A stretch of DNA of 64,000 nt, taken from positions 441,949 to 505,948 of the forward strand of contig CAJJDO010000016.1 of the NCBI GenBank assembly GCA_905183005.1, in the 5' to 3' direction. The notes beneath the pieces were generated by a model, which was not told the origin of the DNA, made no database searches, and saw only the letters and a program-made list of their open reading frames with translations. Source of the stretch: Paramecium pentaurelia. Taxonomy: Eukaryota > Ciliophora > Oligohymenophorea > Peniculida > Parameciidae. Positions 1 through 11,131 of the stretch are shown here, one piece after another. Position numbers and translations under genes: made by a program. Position 1 is the first letter of the stretch. Each line of letters starts with the position of its first letter.

Positions 1-1078
1 CTAAATATCTTACTTTAAATAAAAATAGATGTTCATCTTCTTTAGTTTATACTTGATAATTTACAATACATCGTATAACATCTGAACTATCCAATGACTA
101 TATAATAATAAATATAAATACTTGACATTTTCTACTACAATGGATAATATGTTAATTAACCATTCCAATCTAAAGAAGTTTTTCAGTTTATGTTAATTAG
201 GATTCAGCTTATACTTAGAATTGCCTTAATACTTTAATTTATAAATGTTAATCCTTTTCACTTGATTTAGTAAATGTATCCAATCCCTTTGCATAAAATA
301 ATCTTTAATAACAAGTTTCTCCCAAATAGAAACATATGGATGAAAAAATGAAGTAATAAATATACTATGAATATGTTGTCTCTATTATTAATGATAAATT
401 ATTCAAAATCAAATTAATTAAATTGCATCCAAATTTAATTTAATTTAATGTAAAAATCAATTTACTATCATACAAACTATAAGGCATATATAAATATATA
501 TCAATTTATTCTAATCCTATCCACATTAAAGCTGATAGTTGTTTTAATATTAATATTTCTTCCTAATCATGATAAAAATATAGGATTTGAGTTGCAAATT
601 AAAATATTTAAGACACTATCTTCATTATACTTTAATCTCTTGTATAAGTTGATTAATTAAAGTTAATATTTCTAAACAATATACATGACATTAAAGATAA
701 TAAAAATATTAAGCTAACATCAAATATAGCCCATATATAAATTACAATATGTGTTTTTGAGTTCAATAAGAAGGAACGAAAAGTAGATGAAACAAATAAA
801 AAACACATAATTTAAGGTAAAAGTGCTAAATACCCATTTAAAATCTTCATCAAATTTTGTAAAGTTCTTTTCAAATAAACTATTTACAGCATAAATAGTA
901 GAAATACTATGAAGTTAAAGAAAGTAGTAATATATCCAATATAATCAGGTAACAAGTCGATATCTAAAATTGATAACTTAAGAATTTGAAAAAAAATTGA
1001 AAAGTGACCATCCTTCAATTGATTATTATTATTGATTTCTTGTAAGGTGATTGCAAGATATTATAGAAATTAAAGCAT
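1..1078 (-). CDS. Multi-pass membrane protein, C-terminus off the left edge
   Basis: The frame opens at ATG 1078 (Met-Leu-Gln-Phe-Leu-Gln) and stays free of TGA for about 359 codons to the window edge, with TAA/TAG read as Gln. At least three strongly hydrophobic segments are visible at about residues 51-68, 83-98 and 111-135. A more polar, Gln-rich part with several Cys and His follows. The family is not recognised; large ciliate-specific membrane proteins with similar multi-pass N-termini exist, but I cannot assign one. The gene is divergent from the next one, and the two share a 276-bp AT-rich upstream region. No intron is needed in the visible part. Confidence that it is coding is high; its function is unknown. 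Confidence 0.72.
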
Positions 1079-1354
1079 CCTAACAAACAATATAAATGAG
1101 TATGATTAATCAAAGCAAACGCTTTCATCGTTTAATAGTTTGCTAAGATTATTTTTTATTTTTTACATATTATATTATTTTCATTTAACTTTATATAAAG
1201 AGAAAATGTTTAATTAATCAACATATACCTTAGAATCAATGTTAATATGAATATGAAAATCTAGAAAATTTGGAATCAATTTATTACCATGATATATTTG
1301 ATACACATAAAACCAAAAATTATGAAACTATTTAAATTATAATTTATAGACATA

Positions 1355-3271
1355 ATGAAAACTAAAGAAATAAGGAAAAGAGAGGATATTTTAGTAAAGC
1401 TTAAAATCAAGTATACAAATATTGAAGAATTAAATAATCAAGTATTTGAAGAATTTTTTTTTAATAAATTAAAAGAATTTTGTTTTTCAACTCGTAATTA
1501 TGAATTATGTCCAACTATTCAGCAAATTATCAAAAGAAATCCATTTTAATAATAACTAAATTATTTTAAATAGGTGCATGATTAAAAAATTATTAAAAGA
1601 GAAACTAAAATTCAATATTTTTAAGATAAACTCATATAACTTTTGAAATCAAATAGAGTTGTTCCCAAAATTTTGACTTCAATTAAAGTAAAAGATAATT
1701 CAATTAAATTAAAAAATCGCAATCCTCCTTTACTTGATGATATTCATAAAGCCTAAGAAAATGATGATTATATTGTGGATGAAGTTAATTAAGATATGTA
1801 AGAAAAGAATTTAGAAGATTTACCAATAGATTAATTGATTTTGTTATCCTTAAAAAAATTAGAATAAAACATTGAAAAATATTGTAGTCCAAATTTTCTT
1901 TGTTATTAAGAAGTTGCATAAATTAAAGATACATATCAAAAAATGGGTAGTATTGATTTGAAATCAAATAAAAATTATGAAGAAATCTATATTATTTATG
2001 GTAAGTTTGTTAATAAATTAAATTAAATTGTAACTGGATTTGATAATGAAGACTTCTTTAGAGTAGTTGGACCATTGAAAAATATAATTTTAAGAAAAAT
2101 TGGTAAAATAGTCTTATCTGAATTAGTTAAAAATTAAATAGCTTTGCCAAAAATATTAACTCAAATTTCATTACTACATGCTAATGAATAAAGTAATTTT
2201 GGTTAAAAAAGAGCATTTGAATTAAGATTTACTCATGATTTTTTAGATCAAATATTAACAATGCCTGAAGTTAAAGATTTTATAGAGATTTTTAATTTCC
2301 CTTATTTGCAGAGATGTACAACTTGGAGAGCAATTAAAAATTATTACTTTTAAATAATAGCTACAAATTTTAAAGAATAAGAAAATTAAACTGAAAATGA
2401 AATATTATCATTTTAACTTTAAGAAATTTATGAAAATATAAACATTCACTCTGAAGAACTCAAAAAACTATCTAGATTTGGTACAGTAGCTAAAATGTTT
2501 ACATAAGTTGAATAAAGATTAAATTATTTATTAGATAAAAAAGTAATTATAGATGATTGTGATGATGAAACTAAAGAATTCTTACTTATTGCATATCAAT
2601 TATTAAAAATTAAAACAGCAATAAATGCAAAATTAAATAAATAAAATGGAGATATAATATTAGATGAACCAATAAAAAAGAAAAAACCATATCAAAAAAG
2701 AGAAATCAAAGATAAAAAAGATTTAGATAAAATAAATTAAAAATATAGAACTATGACATTAATGCTTGCTAATCAAAGAAGAAAGATCTCATATTTATTA
2801 AAATATTTTATACAATCTTTGAATGCTGGAAATTAACCATTTCCTTTTATTTTAGGAATAATGGAATGGAAAAGGTTCAATATTAGAGCAACAATTAATT
2901 AATAATCATTAGACTTTTTAGTAACAGATGCTGTATTTATGAAATTTATGCATGATGAATACAAAATTGATATAAGTTCTGGAACAAGTTAAGAAAGAAT
3001 TGATAAAATAATAAATGAACCTTATTCTGAATATGTTAAGAAATCTGATTCTTAGACTTTGAATAGTTGGACTTAGTTATTAGCAAAGTAAGCACGTTTA
3101 GTGAATGAATAAAAAGAATTAATTAGTTTGTAAATAAGAAAAATTCTTAATACTAATAATTTTAATAAGGAAGTAGATAATCTTGTTTAATCAGGATAAA
3201 CTAGTACAATTTATACATAATTAATTTCAGATTTAATTAAAATAAGAGAATTTGTAAATCAGTTATATTGA
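1355..3271 (+). CDS. Hypothetical protein, 638 aa, single exon
   Basis: One continuous reading runs from ATG 1355 to TGA 3269-3271 (639 codons) with TAA/TAG as Gln and no intron. The protein is rich in Lys, Glu, Ile, Leu and Asn and looks largely alpha-helical. It has basic patches near residues 440-460 (KKKKPYQKR) and no signal peptide, membrane segment or catalytic motif I can name. It contains a Trp/aromatic cluster (TTWRAIKNYYF) near residue 330. It lies 109 bp upstream of the NDR kinase on the same strand. Such a long frame in AT-rich DNA, with conserved-looking hydrophobic spacing, makes a real gene likely. I do not recognise the family. Confidence 0.75.
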
Positions 3272-3380
3272 AAATGTTATATATATATATACATTAATTT
3301 ATTTAAGTAAAATACTTCAACATATTTGTTATTTTTTATATAAATTCAAAATAAAATAAAAATTAATATAAAAATCGTTA

Positions 3381-5356
3381 ATGATCGGAAAAAAAGAAAT
3401 ATAAATTTCTAATGCCACTCGAGATAGAGTTGAAGCTTGTAGATTATACATAGAACGTATTAATTAATTATAATATTTTTATAGGAAAATATGCAAAATA
3501 AATATAGGAAGAAAAATAATAATTTGAAGGTTGGCAGTAATTATCAAAATTAATGGATGCTTTACATATGAATCCAAAAGAATAAGAAATTATTAAAAAA
3601 GAAATTTTAAAAAAAGAAGCAGAATAAATGAGAAAAAAGTATTCAAAATTTCAAATTATATAGGCGGACTAAATTAAGTATTGAAGATTTTCAACCTTTA
3701 GCCATTATAGGAAGAGGAGCCTTTGGTGAAGTTAGATTATGTAGACATGTGCCTTCTTAATAAATTGTTGCAGTTAAGAAAATGAAAAAGCATGAAATGA
3801 TTTTTAAGAACTAAATTGGTCATGTCACTAATGAAAGAAAAGTCTTAGAAGAAGCAAAAGGAAATAATTGGATTGTTGAAATGAAATGTTCATTTTAAGA
3901 TGAAAAAAATTTATATTTAGTTATGGAATATTTACCTGGAGGTGATTTAATGACATTATTAATGAAAAAAGATATACTTTCAGAAGCAGAAGCTCGTTTT
4001 TATATGGCAGAATTAGTTTAAGCAGTTGCTTCTGTTCATAAATTAGGATTTATACATAGAGATTTAAAGCCGGATAATATTTTATTAGATAATAATGGAC
4101 ATATAAAATTATCTGATTTTGGTTTATGTAAAGATGCTGAACTTCATTTTGATAAACCAATATTTTCTTAAAAATTTAAGTCTAAATAGACTAGAAGAGA
4201 AGTAATTAAATTATATATAATATAGAAAGCATTTTCTACAGTTGGAACTCCTGATTATATAGCTCCTGAAGTGTTTTTGTAAAAAGGATATGATAGTTCA
4301 GTTGATTGGTGGAGTGTTGGAGTTATTTTATATGAAATGCTTGTAGGATATCCTCCATTTTATACAGATGATCCTTCAACAACTTGTCAAAATATTATTC
4401 GATTTTAATAATGTTTTGCATTTCCAGAAGAACCAAAGGTGTCATAATTGGCTAAAGATTTAATTAGTAAATTAGTTTGTGATGCAAATACACGTTTAAC
4501 ATATGATTAAATTATAAGACATCCTTGGTTTGGTGGTTTGTCTATTTTAAAAATAAGAGATATGAAAGCACCTTACATACCTACTATTAGAAGTGAATTA
4601 GATACTAGCAATTTTGATAAATATGAAGAGGAGGAACCTTGGATTAATAAGGGTTAGAAGAGTATTAAAAAAGAAATGACTTTTGTTGGATATACTTATA
4701 AATAAGAAGACTTTGAAGAAAAGAGACCAATTTAAAAAGCTTTGGAAGAATTAGAATTATCAAGACCATCTAATTCTAGAGGAAATACAAAAACAACAAA
4801 TTCCCCTTTTTAAAGTCCCAATTTATAATTTAAAAGTCAACTAAATAAATAAACTCCATTAACCTAATAAATTAAAACAGTTAGTGCTACTTAATCACCT
4901 TTTACAAAGTAATAAACTGTTTCTCCTATGCCTCTTAGTAAAAATCAAAATTTTCAAAAATCTTTCTTAAATAATAGACTTTAAACTGAATAAAATGAAA
5001 GTTTTCACACAAATAATTAATAATAATAAAATTTAATAACATAAGGAAATATAGGAAATTTCAACAATGAAAACAGTAATCCCAATTCAAATGTTCAAAA
5101 CATTAAGAACTTTATTTTTTCTAAGATATAATAACATACAAGCAATTAAAACTCAAATACAAATAATAATAGCAATATTTAAAAAACTGTATAATTTAAT
5201 GAGCTTTAAAAACTTGTTTAAAATCAAAAACTTAGACCAGATAAACCTGATTAAGAATAAACTAAGATTTTTAGTAACACAAACAATAATATTAGTTCAT
5301 TAAAATAAAATATCATAAATTAATTCAGAGCAGTCAGCCCTTTAACAAAACGATGA
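3381..5356 (+). CDS. NDR/LATS-type AGC serine/threonine kinase
   Basis: The spliced protein is 632 aa after removal of introns 3457-3484, 3639-3663 and 4201-4224. It begins with the N-terminal helical Mob-binding region typical of NDR kinases, followed by RTKLSIEDFQPLAIIGRG and the glycine loop GRGAFGEV. Catalytic motifs are complete: AVKKM lysine, HRDLKPDN, SDFGLCK and TVGTPDYIAPE. After the kinase domain comes the AGC hydrophobic motif FVGYTYK, whose Thr is the classical Mst/Hippo-kinase target in NDR. The tail of about 150 residues is Gln/Asn/Ser-rich and low complexity. NDR kinases act with Mob proteins in cell-cycle, morphogenesis and basal-body control. The 24-nt intron 3 lacks an in-frame stop and was removed because the segment is absent from the family. 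Confidence 0.95.
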
Positions 5357-5533
5357 ACTTATTTTATATTTATTATATTTCAAATTGTTAAATAAATACT
5401 ATAATTAGATATATAAAATAAAGATGATGTAATATCTTTAGATAACTAATGTGATTGTTTCTCATGAAATAAGTATTTAAATTAAAAAAGCTAATTTTAC
5501 TATATATATATATATATATTTCAAATTTTAATA

Positions 5534-6725
5534 ATGTAGGAGTTAACAGAACTTAAGAACTTAGTTATACAATCTCTTGAGGCTAATGGATCTCTTGCTA
5601 AGATTAGAGCTTAGATAAGAGCTTCAGTCTTTAATGTAGTTGATTAGCAGGAAGGCAATAATAAAAAACCATCTCCTTTTTTTTGGGAAAATAATAAGGC
5701 TTAAACAATTTATGAATTAGGATGCGGAAGAGACATGTTAGAATTAATTAAAGAGTTTTTATTATTTTTTGAAATGCACTACACCAACTCAATTTTTTCA
5801 AGGTATTATATAATCTAGACAATTATAGTGAAAGCAATTTAAGAGAAGATATTAATCGTGATTAGATTGCTAAAAAATTAAATATTGATGCTACTGATTC
5901 TACTAAGCCATTGCTATACTTTTTATTAAAAAATAGATAACCTGAAAAAAAATCGTATTTTTTAAATTTATTTTATTTTAGAGAGGAAAAGGGATAATAA
6001 CAAAAAATTGCATAACCTTCACCCAAAGATATTCAATTATAATAACAATAACAATAATAACAATAATAATAATAATAATAGTAATAATAATATTAATAAT
6101 AAAAATTGCAAGATCAAAAACTTTAAGAATAAAAACGATAAGACGAATTGAAAAAATAAGAAGAATTAAAAAAGTAAGAAGAACAAAGAAAATAAGAAGA
6201 ATAAAGAAAATAAGATGAATTAAGAAGATAATAATAGGAAGAGTAGAAAAAACTTGAAGAATAGAAAAAAGAATAATAAAGAAAATAATAGGAGGAGCAA
6301 AGAAAAATGGAAGAACTTAAAAAATAATAAGAATAATAATAAAAATAAGAATAATAAAAGTAAGAATAATAAAGAAAAGAATAAGAAAAGATGAAAGAAT
6401 AATAAAAATAACAAGAATTACTTAAACAATAATAAGAAAGAGAGAAGCTTGAAGCAGAATAAAGAAAAGGTTAAGCTAAAAAATTTGAACATAGAAATTA
6501 CGAGGATGAAAAGTTTGATAATGATGATTTAGAAGAATAGTTAGAAGGAGAAGTATAAATATTATATCATCAAAGGATTTAAGGGATTCTCAATTGTAAT
6601 AGGATTAATTTTAAGAGTCAGATGAATATATGCAATAATCATAATCTTAAGGTATTGACATGACTGTTGATTCTGCTGCATTGGAAGAGTTTGATTATTA
6701 TGAAGATATCGAAGATATGGATTGA
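5534..6725 (+). CDS. FOP/FGFR1OP-like centrosomal/basal-body protein
   Basis: The spliced product is 380 aa with introns 5803-5828 (26 nt) and about 6560-6582 (23 nt, AAG acceptor). The N-terminus carries the FOP dimerisation/LisH region: an ELKNLVIQSLEANGSLAKIR helix, an IRASVF motif, then KEFLLFFEMHYTNSIF followed by SESNLRED and KKLNI, which match the FOP family closely. After residue 150 comes a long Gln tract (17 Gln, mostly TAA codons) and a Lys/Glu/Gln coiled coil of about 130 residues. The acidic end is EEFDYYEDIEDMD. FOP-family proteins dock at basal bodies and are needed for ciliary or centriolar anchoring, which fits a ciliate. The second intron is inferred from frame and its acceptor is unusual. 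Confidence 0.82.
6040..6102 (+). repeat. Poly-glutamine codon tract inside the FOP-like gene
   Basis: Seventeen consecutive Gln codons (TAA, CAA and one TAG), then Tyr and three more Gln. In the standard code this would be a wall of stops. It is in frame with conserved sequence on both sides, so it is direct evidence for TAA/TAG reassignment. It is also likely length-variable. Confidence 0.85.
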
Positions 6726-6972
6726 ATTAAGATTGATTATCAAAAAAATTAAAAATTCTTTGTAATCCCTTAATATTAATATTCTCCTCCCTTTTTCTCT
6801 GATCATCACATGATATTAATTCAGATTTAAACATTTTATTTGTTTATTTTGTTTAAAAATTGTATCATTTTATAATAAAAAATGGTAATACAATCAAATT
6901 TTTTGATCATATTATATTATTCCATATATGAGTTTATAAGTATTAGTTTAGATTAAATATTATTAAATACAT

Positions 6973-6978
6973 AAAAAA
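6973..6978 (-). terminator. RNA polymerase III T-run terminator
   Basis: On the minus strand a run of six T follows the tRNA discriminator base directly, as expected for Pol III termination. Confidence 0.6.
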
Positions 6979-7052
6979 TGAGAACAATTGGAGTCGAATC
7001 CATTTCCATTAGATCTTCAATCTAACGCTCTTCCTATTTAAGCTATATTCCC
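6979..7052 (-). tRNA. tRNA-Phe (anticodon GAA), T-arm imperfect
   Basis: On the minus strand the 74-nt element folds as a cloverleaf. The acceptor GGGAATA pairs with TGTTCTC (two wobbles), the D-arm is GCTT/GAGC with GG in the loop, and the anticodon arm TTAGA/TCTAA holds loop TTGAAGA, giving anticodon GAA. The T-loop region reads TTCGACT, but its stem (ATGGA against CCAAT) has two mismatches in this register, or one extra base in another. There is no intron and CCA is not encoded. The anticodon arm and the T-run support a real tRNA; the T-arm defect leaves a decayed copy possible. Confidence 0.75.
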
Positions 7053-7421
7053 AAATTTAATATAATTATACTCTAAATGCAAAAATTATTTAAATTATTA
7101 AACTTAAAAATAAAATACAATATTAAATTTTTAATCAAATGAATAACTTGTTTTGATCTAAACTACAAAGTGACTTAATATATATATATAACTCACCTAT
7201 TTTAAATCATAAAATTATTAAAAATGCATCTCATAGATTATTTGAAGAGAGAGTGTATTAATTCCAATATATTAAAATCTGAATTCTTCATGCTTCATCT
7301 AGATTCCTTAAATACTTTATAAAGCTTTCAAGAATATGATATAATTTAGAGGAAATAGTGATTTGTAATAATAGTAAATTTTGAGGAATTAGAATAATTA
7401 TATTATAATATTTTAATAATT
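7053..7421. other. Intergenic stretch between tRNA-Phe and the PX-protein gene
   Basis: AT-rich with a short TA repeat near 7182. A 45-codon ATG-to-TGA frame (7224-7361, +) is present, but such lengths are expected by chance when only TGA stops. I see no supported gene. It probably holds the upstream region of the gene starting at 7422. Confidence 0.5.
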
Positions 7422-10313
7422 ATGGGATAATCATCAATTACAGTCATTGATCCAAATTAAAATTAAAATTACTCAAGATAAAACACTACTTAGGAGGTGG
7501 AAGAGTAAATAAAGCGAGCTTTCAAACAAGCTTCTCCTTAAGGAAGATTAACAAGAGATAAATTTAATGAAGCACTCGGGATATTTGAAAGTATCTAATT
7601 GAAAAGGTTGAGAGATACTCCTTTAGCCGATAGACTATATTAATTATTAGATAAAGTATAATTTAAATTTATATTGTAGAGTGAAGAAGGATACATAACT
7701 GAAAGAGAATATTTGGAAGGCATTACAACATTGATTAATAATAAAGATAAAAGGATTATATGTAATCTATATTAGTGTAAAGGTAGATTCTTTTTAAATG
7801 ATTGACAAAAACAAAGATAACAAAATAGAATTCTAAGAGTTTTATGATTTTGTGAAGGATAGCTGGTTGAGTGCTTTTAGATTATTAGGGGAAAAAGTTT
7901 GTTCAGGTCAGAATCCATATTAATTAACATAATCAAAAATAAATGCTTGGGCATAAGGATAATTGAACAAACTTTACACTTAAGTTTAAGAGCTCTTTAT
8001 AAAGTTTGCTTAATAGAATGTATTTTATAAATAAAAAATAAGAACTCAATGGACCCAACAGTGTTTAGATAATGGGTTATAAGCAATGAATTTGGATTTA
8101 TCAAAGCAGAGTTGGGAAATGAATCTGTTTAGATTCCACTTCATTTATACAGATTAGAAGAAAAATGAAATTATAAATAATTAATCTATAAACATTATGT
8201 ATTGTGCAGATAATTAAATAAGTTGCACAATAATTTATGCTTTGAACATATTTGGCTTGTTACTAGTTTTAGGAATATTATTCAAAAGCAGAGAATATTA
8301 TTTAAGAGAATGGAAAAGAATAAGACAAGTAATTAAAGATTACACTATGTAAGAATATATAATAAGTTTATAATAGAGATTATCGAAGTGGTAGTAATTT
8401 AAGAATATTTGCAAAGTTTTTAGTTGTTTTAGTAGGATTTTGTATCTTAATAATAGGAAGTATAATTTCTGTATATAATATATTCATTTATCAAAGATTA
8501 TTTTGTGGGACAATAGTTTCGGATTCATGGAAATATCTAATACATTTTTATGGATATTATGTGCTTTCCTATTTTACGTTGATTATCGCTCTATTTTTAA
8601 GTTTTCAAAGTATGAAATCCTATATTATTAAGATAATTGCGTCTAGCATTAGCCATTATTCTGATAATTTAATTTACATCAGGTTTAGTATTTGGAATAG
8701 AGAGAAATATAGAAAAAGAAAATAAAGGATTAGATGAATTAACTGTTGAAGCATCAGTATATATATGCAATTTCATAATGATGCTTGTTATAAATATAAT
8801 AAGCTTATTCTTTCCAAAGTTTGATTATTAAAAAATTAGTAAGAATAGAGATGATAATAATTTTATAAGCATTAATACACTTTAACATCATTTGATTAGT
8901 GATGATTCATTATCTTTATAAATTTAAAAATAGAATGCTATATCTAACTCTAATTCACAAAGTTAAAGATAATCAATATCTAAAAATCCAAAAAGAAGTT
9001 AATCATTTTTGGATTAGTAAGATGATTTTAATAAGGAAGATGGTTAATAAAATTCTTTGGGATCTTCTAGTATATAAAAGTTAAAATTGGAATAGTCAGG
9101 TTTGATTGATCCAACCTATGGTTTAAAGAAAGAAGAAGAGGCTATTTAAAAGGAGAAAGAGTAAAAAGAATTAATGAGTTAAATTATGGATATGCATAAG
9201 TAGTTAGATGAGAAATTAAACAGATTAAAATAAGATAGTGAAATAAATTAATAACAATAAAAATAGCCTCTTAATTTGGATAATAAAACAACTAATTAAG
9301 AGTTAACAGAGCTGTCAGACTAATTAAATTAGTAGAAATAATAAGAAATCAATGTTAAATAAAAATATGAAATACAAAGTATTAAGATTGAAGGATTTGA
9401 AGAAATTAAAAAATAAGGAAAAAGATTCATATATTTTAAGATATTCTATTTTTCAAATTCTAAATAAAGACAAGTCAGAACTGAACATAATTTGAAAGAA
9501 TTTTAATAATTAAGATTAGCTTTATAATAAGTATATGTGGATCACACTTTTCCAGAAATACCTGAGAAAAAACCAAATGAAAGATTGACTGGAAAAGATG
9601 TTGCAAGTAGAGGTGAAGCTCTTGAAAAATTCTTATAATTCATAGTTAAAAATCAAATGTATTGTTAAACTTTAGATAAATTTTTAGAGGAAACTGCAGG
9701 ACCTATTAATATTGAAGATGAAAGTAAATTATATAATTATATTTTAGAGGAAGCTAACATAGATTAAGTATTAAAAGATAAGTCATTTGATGAATTCTTA
9801 GAAATAAGAAAGGCAAGTGTAACATCCAGATAAAGTTATTTAGAGAAAGATTTTAATGATGATAGTTTTGAACCTAAATATAGTATATCTTAGTAAGATT
9901 AATCATAATATTCCCAACGAGGTAATGATCGATATTCATCAAATATATAACCAGGGATGGGAAATGGACATAAATTCATTATTAAGGAAGTTAAAAACCT
10001 TTAATAAATTACAGTATGAAACAATAATATAATAGTATTATAAAATTGAGGGATCAATAAATGGTTAAACTGTCGCTACTGTTTAAAGAAGGTATAATGA
10101 TTTTAAAGATTTGTATAAAAAGGTTAGATTAAAATTAAATTTTAGCTATTAGAAAGCCAATATCAAATCCCTGTTTTACCTAATGAACCTTTTTAAAAAT
10201 AGTAGGATGTTATAGCTTATCGATAAGAAGCTTTAGCTTAATTTTTAAATGCTTTGTATTAAAATAAATCAGTTAAAACTAATATGGTTTTTAAAGAATT
10301 TGTGGGTATTTGA
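7422..10313 (+). CDS. EF-hand, multi-membrane-segment, tandem PX-domain protein
   Basis: The inferred product is 911 aa. Introns used: 7656-7679, 7762-7786, a 25-nt one near 8328, a 37-nt one near 8611, a 22-nt one near 10015 and a 23-nt one near 10120. The N-terminus has EF-hand-like sequence, clearest at MIDKNKDNKIEFQEF. About five hydrophobic segments follow (e.g. IIYALNIFGLLLVLGILF and LVVLVGFCILIIGSIISV). Next is a Gln/Ser-rich linker and coiled coil, then a first PX-like domain (FEEIKKQGKRFIYFKIFYF ... RGEALEKFLQFI) and a second, clearer PX domain (QRRYNDFKDLYKKL, IPVLPNEPF, YRQEALAQFL). PX domains bind phosphoinositides, so a Ca2+-responsive membrane protein recruited to endosomal lipid is a plausible inference. 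The 37-nt intron is long for this genome and is the weakest part of the model. Confidence 0.72.
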
Positions 10314-10345
10314 TCATGTTTTTCATAATAAATAAATAAATATAT

Positions 10346-10993
10346 TCATAAACCAATTCCTTTTTATTTTTATCTTTACATGGCCCTTTTGTATTGCAAT
10401 TCTAATTCTTTATTTCTTTTTTCAATTTCTTCCTTTTATTTCTCTTACTCATCATCATCTGATTCATTTTTTGCCCCCATCAATTTTTTAAGTTTATCTT
10501 AATTTTCTTTACTCAATCCACCCATATTCCAAATTTTTTATTTTTTCTATGATTCTTGATTAGCCTTATTTTATTTAGTTTTTTTATTTGAATCTGATCT
10601 ACTTCTTGATCTTGAAAGTTCTATATCACTATCAATAGTTTCAAATTAAATTTCAAGTTCAGATTCATATTCACCTAATTTTATTTTCATGTCTTATCTT
10701 AATAAAACCAACTAATTTTATTTAATAGCTCTATTATTAATTTCTGTTCCATTAACAGATCCTAAGTCTTGAATTGTAATACTAGATTTGCCTACAATCA
10801 ATTTAGCATGTTGTCTGCTGATTGAGTCATTTTTAATTACTATTGATGCTTAAGCCTTACTCCTTCCAAGTATGTATTCTTTTCTTTTTAACTTTATTTT
10901 TTTATCAGAAAAAATTAAGTAAAACTATTTAGCCATTTATTAATTTTATAATTATTGTCCTTTGACAATTAGTAATATCTCATTTAATAACAT
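10346..10993 (-). CDS. FHA-domain protein, 215 aa
   Basis: A single exon from ATG 10993 to TGA at 10346 (216 codons). Residues of about 25-110 form a forkhead-associated domain with all signature blocks: YILGRSKAQASIVI, SISRQHAKL, then IQDLGSVNGTEINN. FHA domains bind phosphothreonine. After it come a short Arg/Ser run (SRSRSRSDS), a KMNG-type basic part and a coiled, acidic/basic tail (SDDDEQEKQKEEIEK). Arg/Ser plus FHA suggests a nuclear, RNA-processing or DNA-damage role, but that is inference. A second in-frame ATG 19 codons in (MAKQFYLIFS) would also give a complete domain. The gene is convergent with the PX-protein gene, 32 nt apart. Confidence 0.9.
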
Positions 10994-11131
10994 TTTTTAT
11001 AATTTCAATTCATTTAAAGATGGTTATAAATGTGTATCATATAAAATAAGTGTATAATAAGTAGTTTAAAAAAGTGAGTGATTTATTCGTTATATAATTA
11101 AAAATCAATTTAGAATCAAATTTAAAATATT

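Noticed and set aside
6220..6414. Minus-strand Leu/Phe-rich frame opposite the FOP-like gene
   Set aside because: It is the complement of the Lys/Glu/Gln coiled-coil codons and reads as pure low complexity.
7182..7195. Short TA dinucleotide runs (also near 5503 and 32977)
   Set aside because: Ordinary AT-rich spacer; no inverted ends or TA-bounded element of a defined type could be shown.
7224..7361. 45-codon plus-strand frame
   Set aside because: With TGA as the only stop, frames of this size are expected by chance in AT-rich DNA; no conserved pattern.
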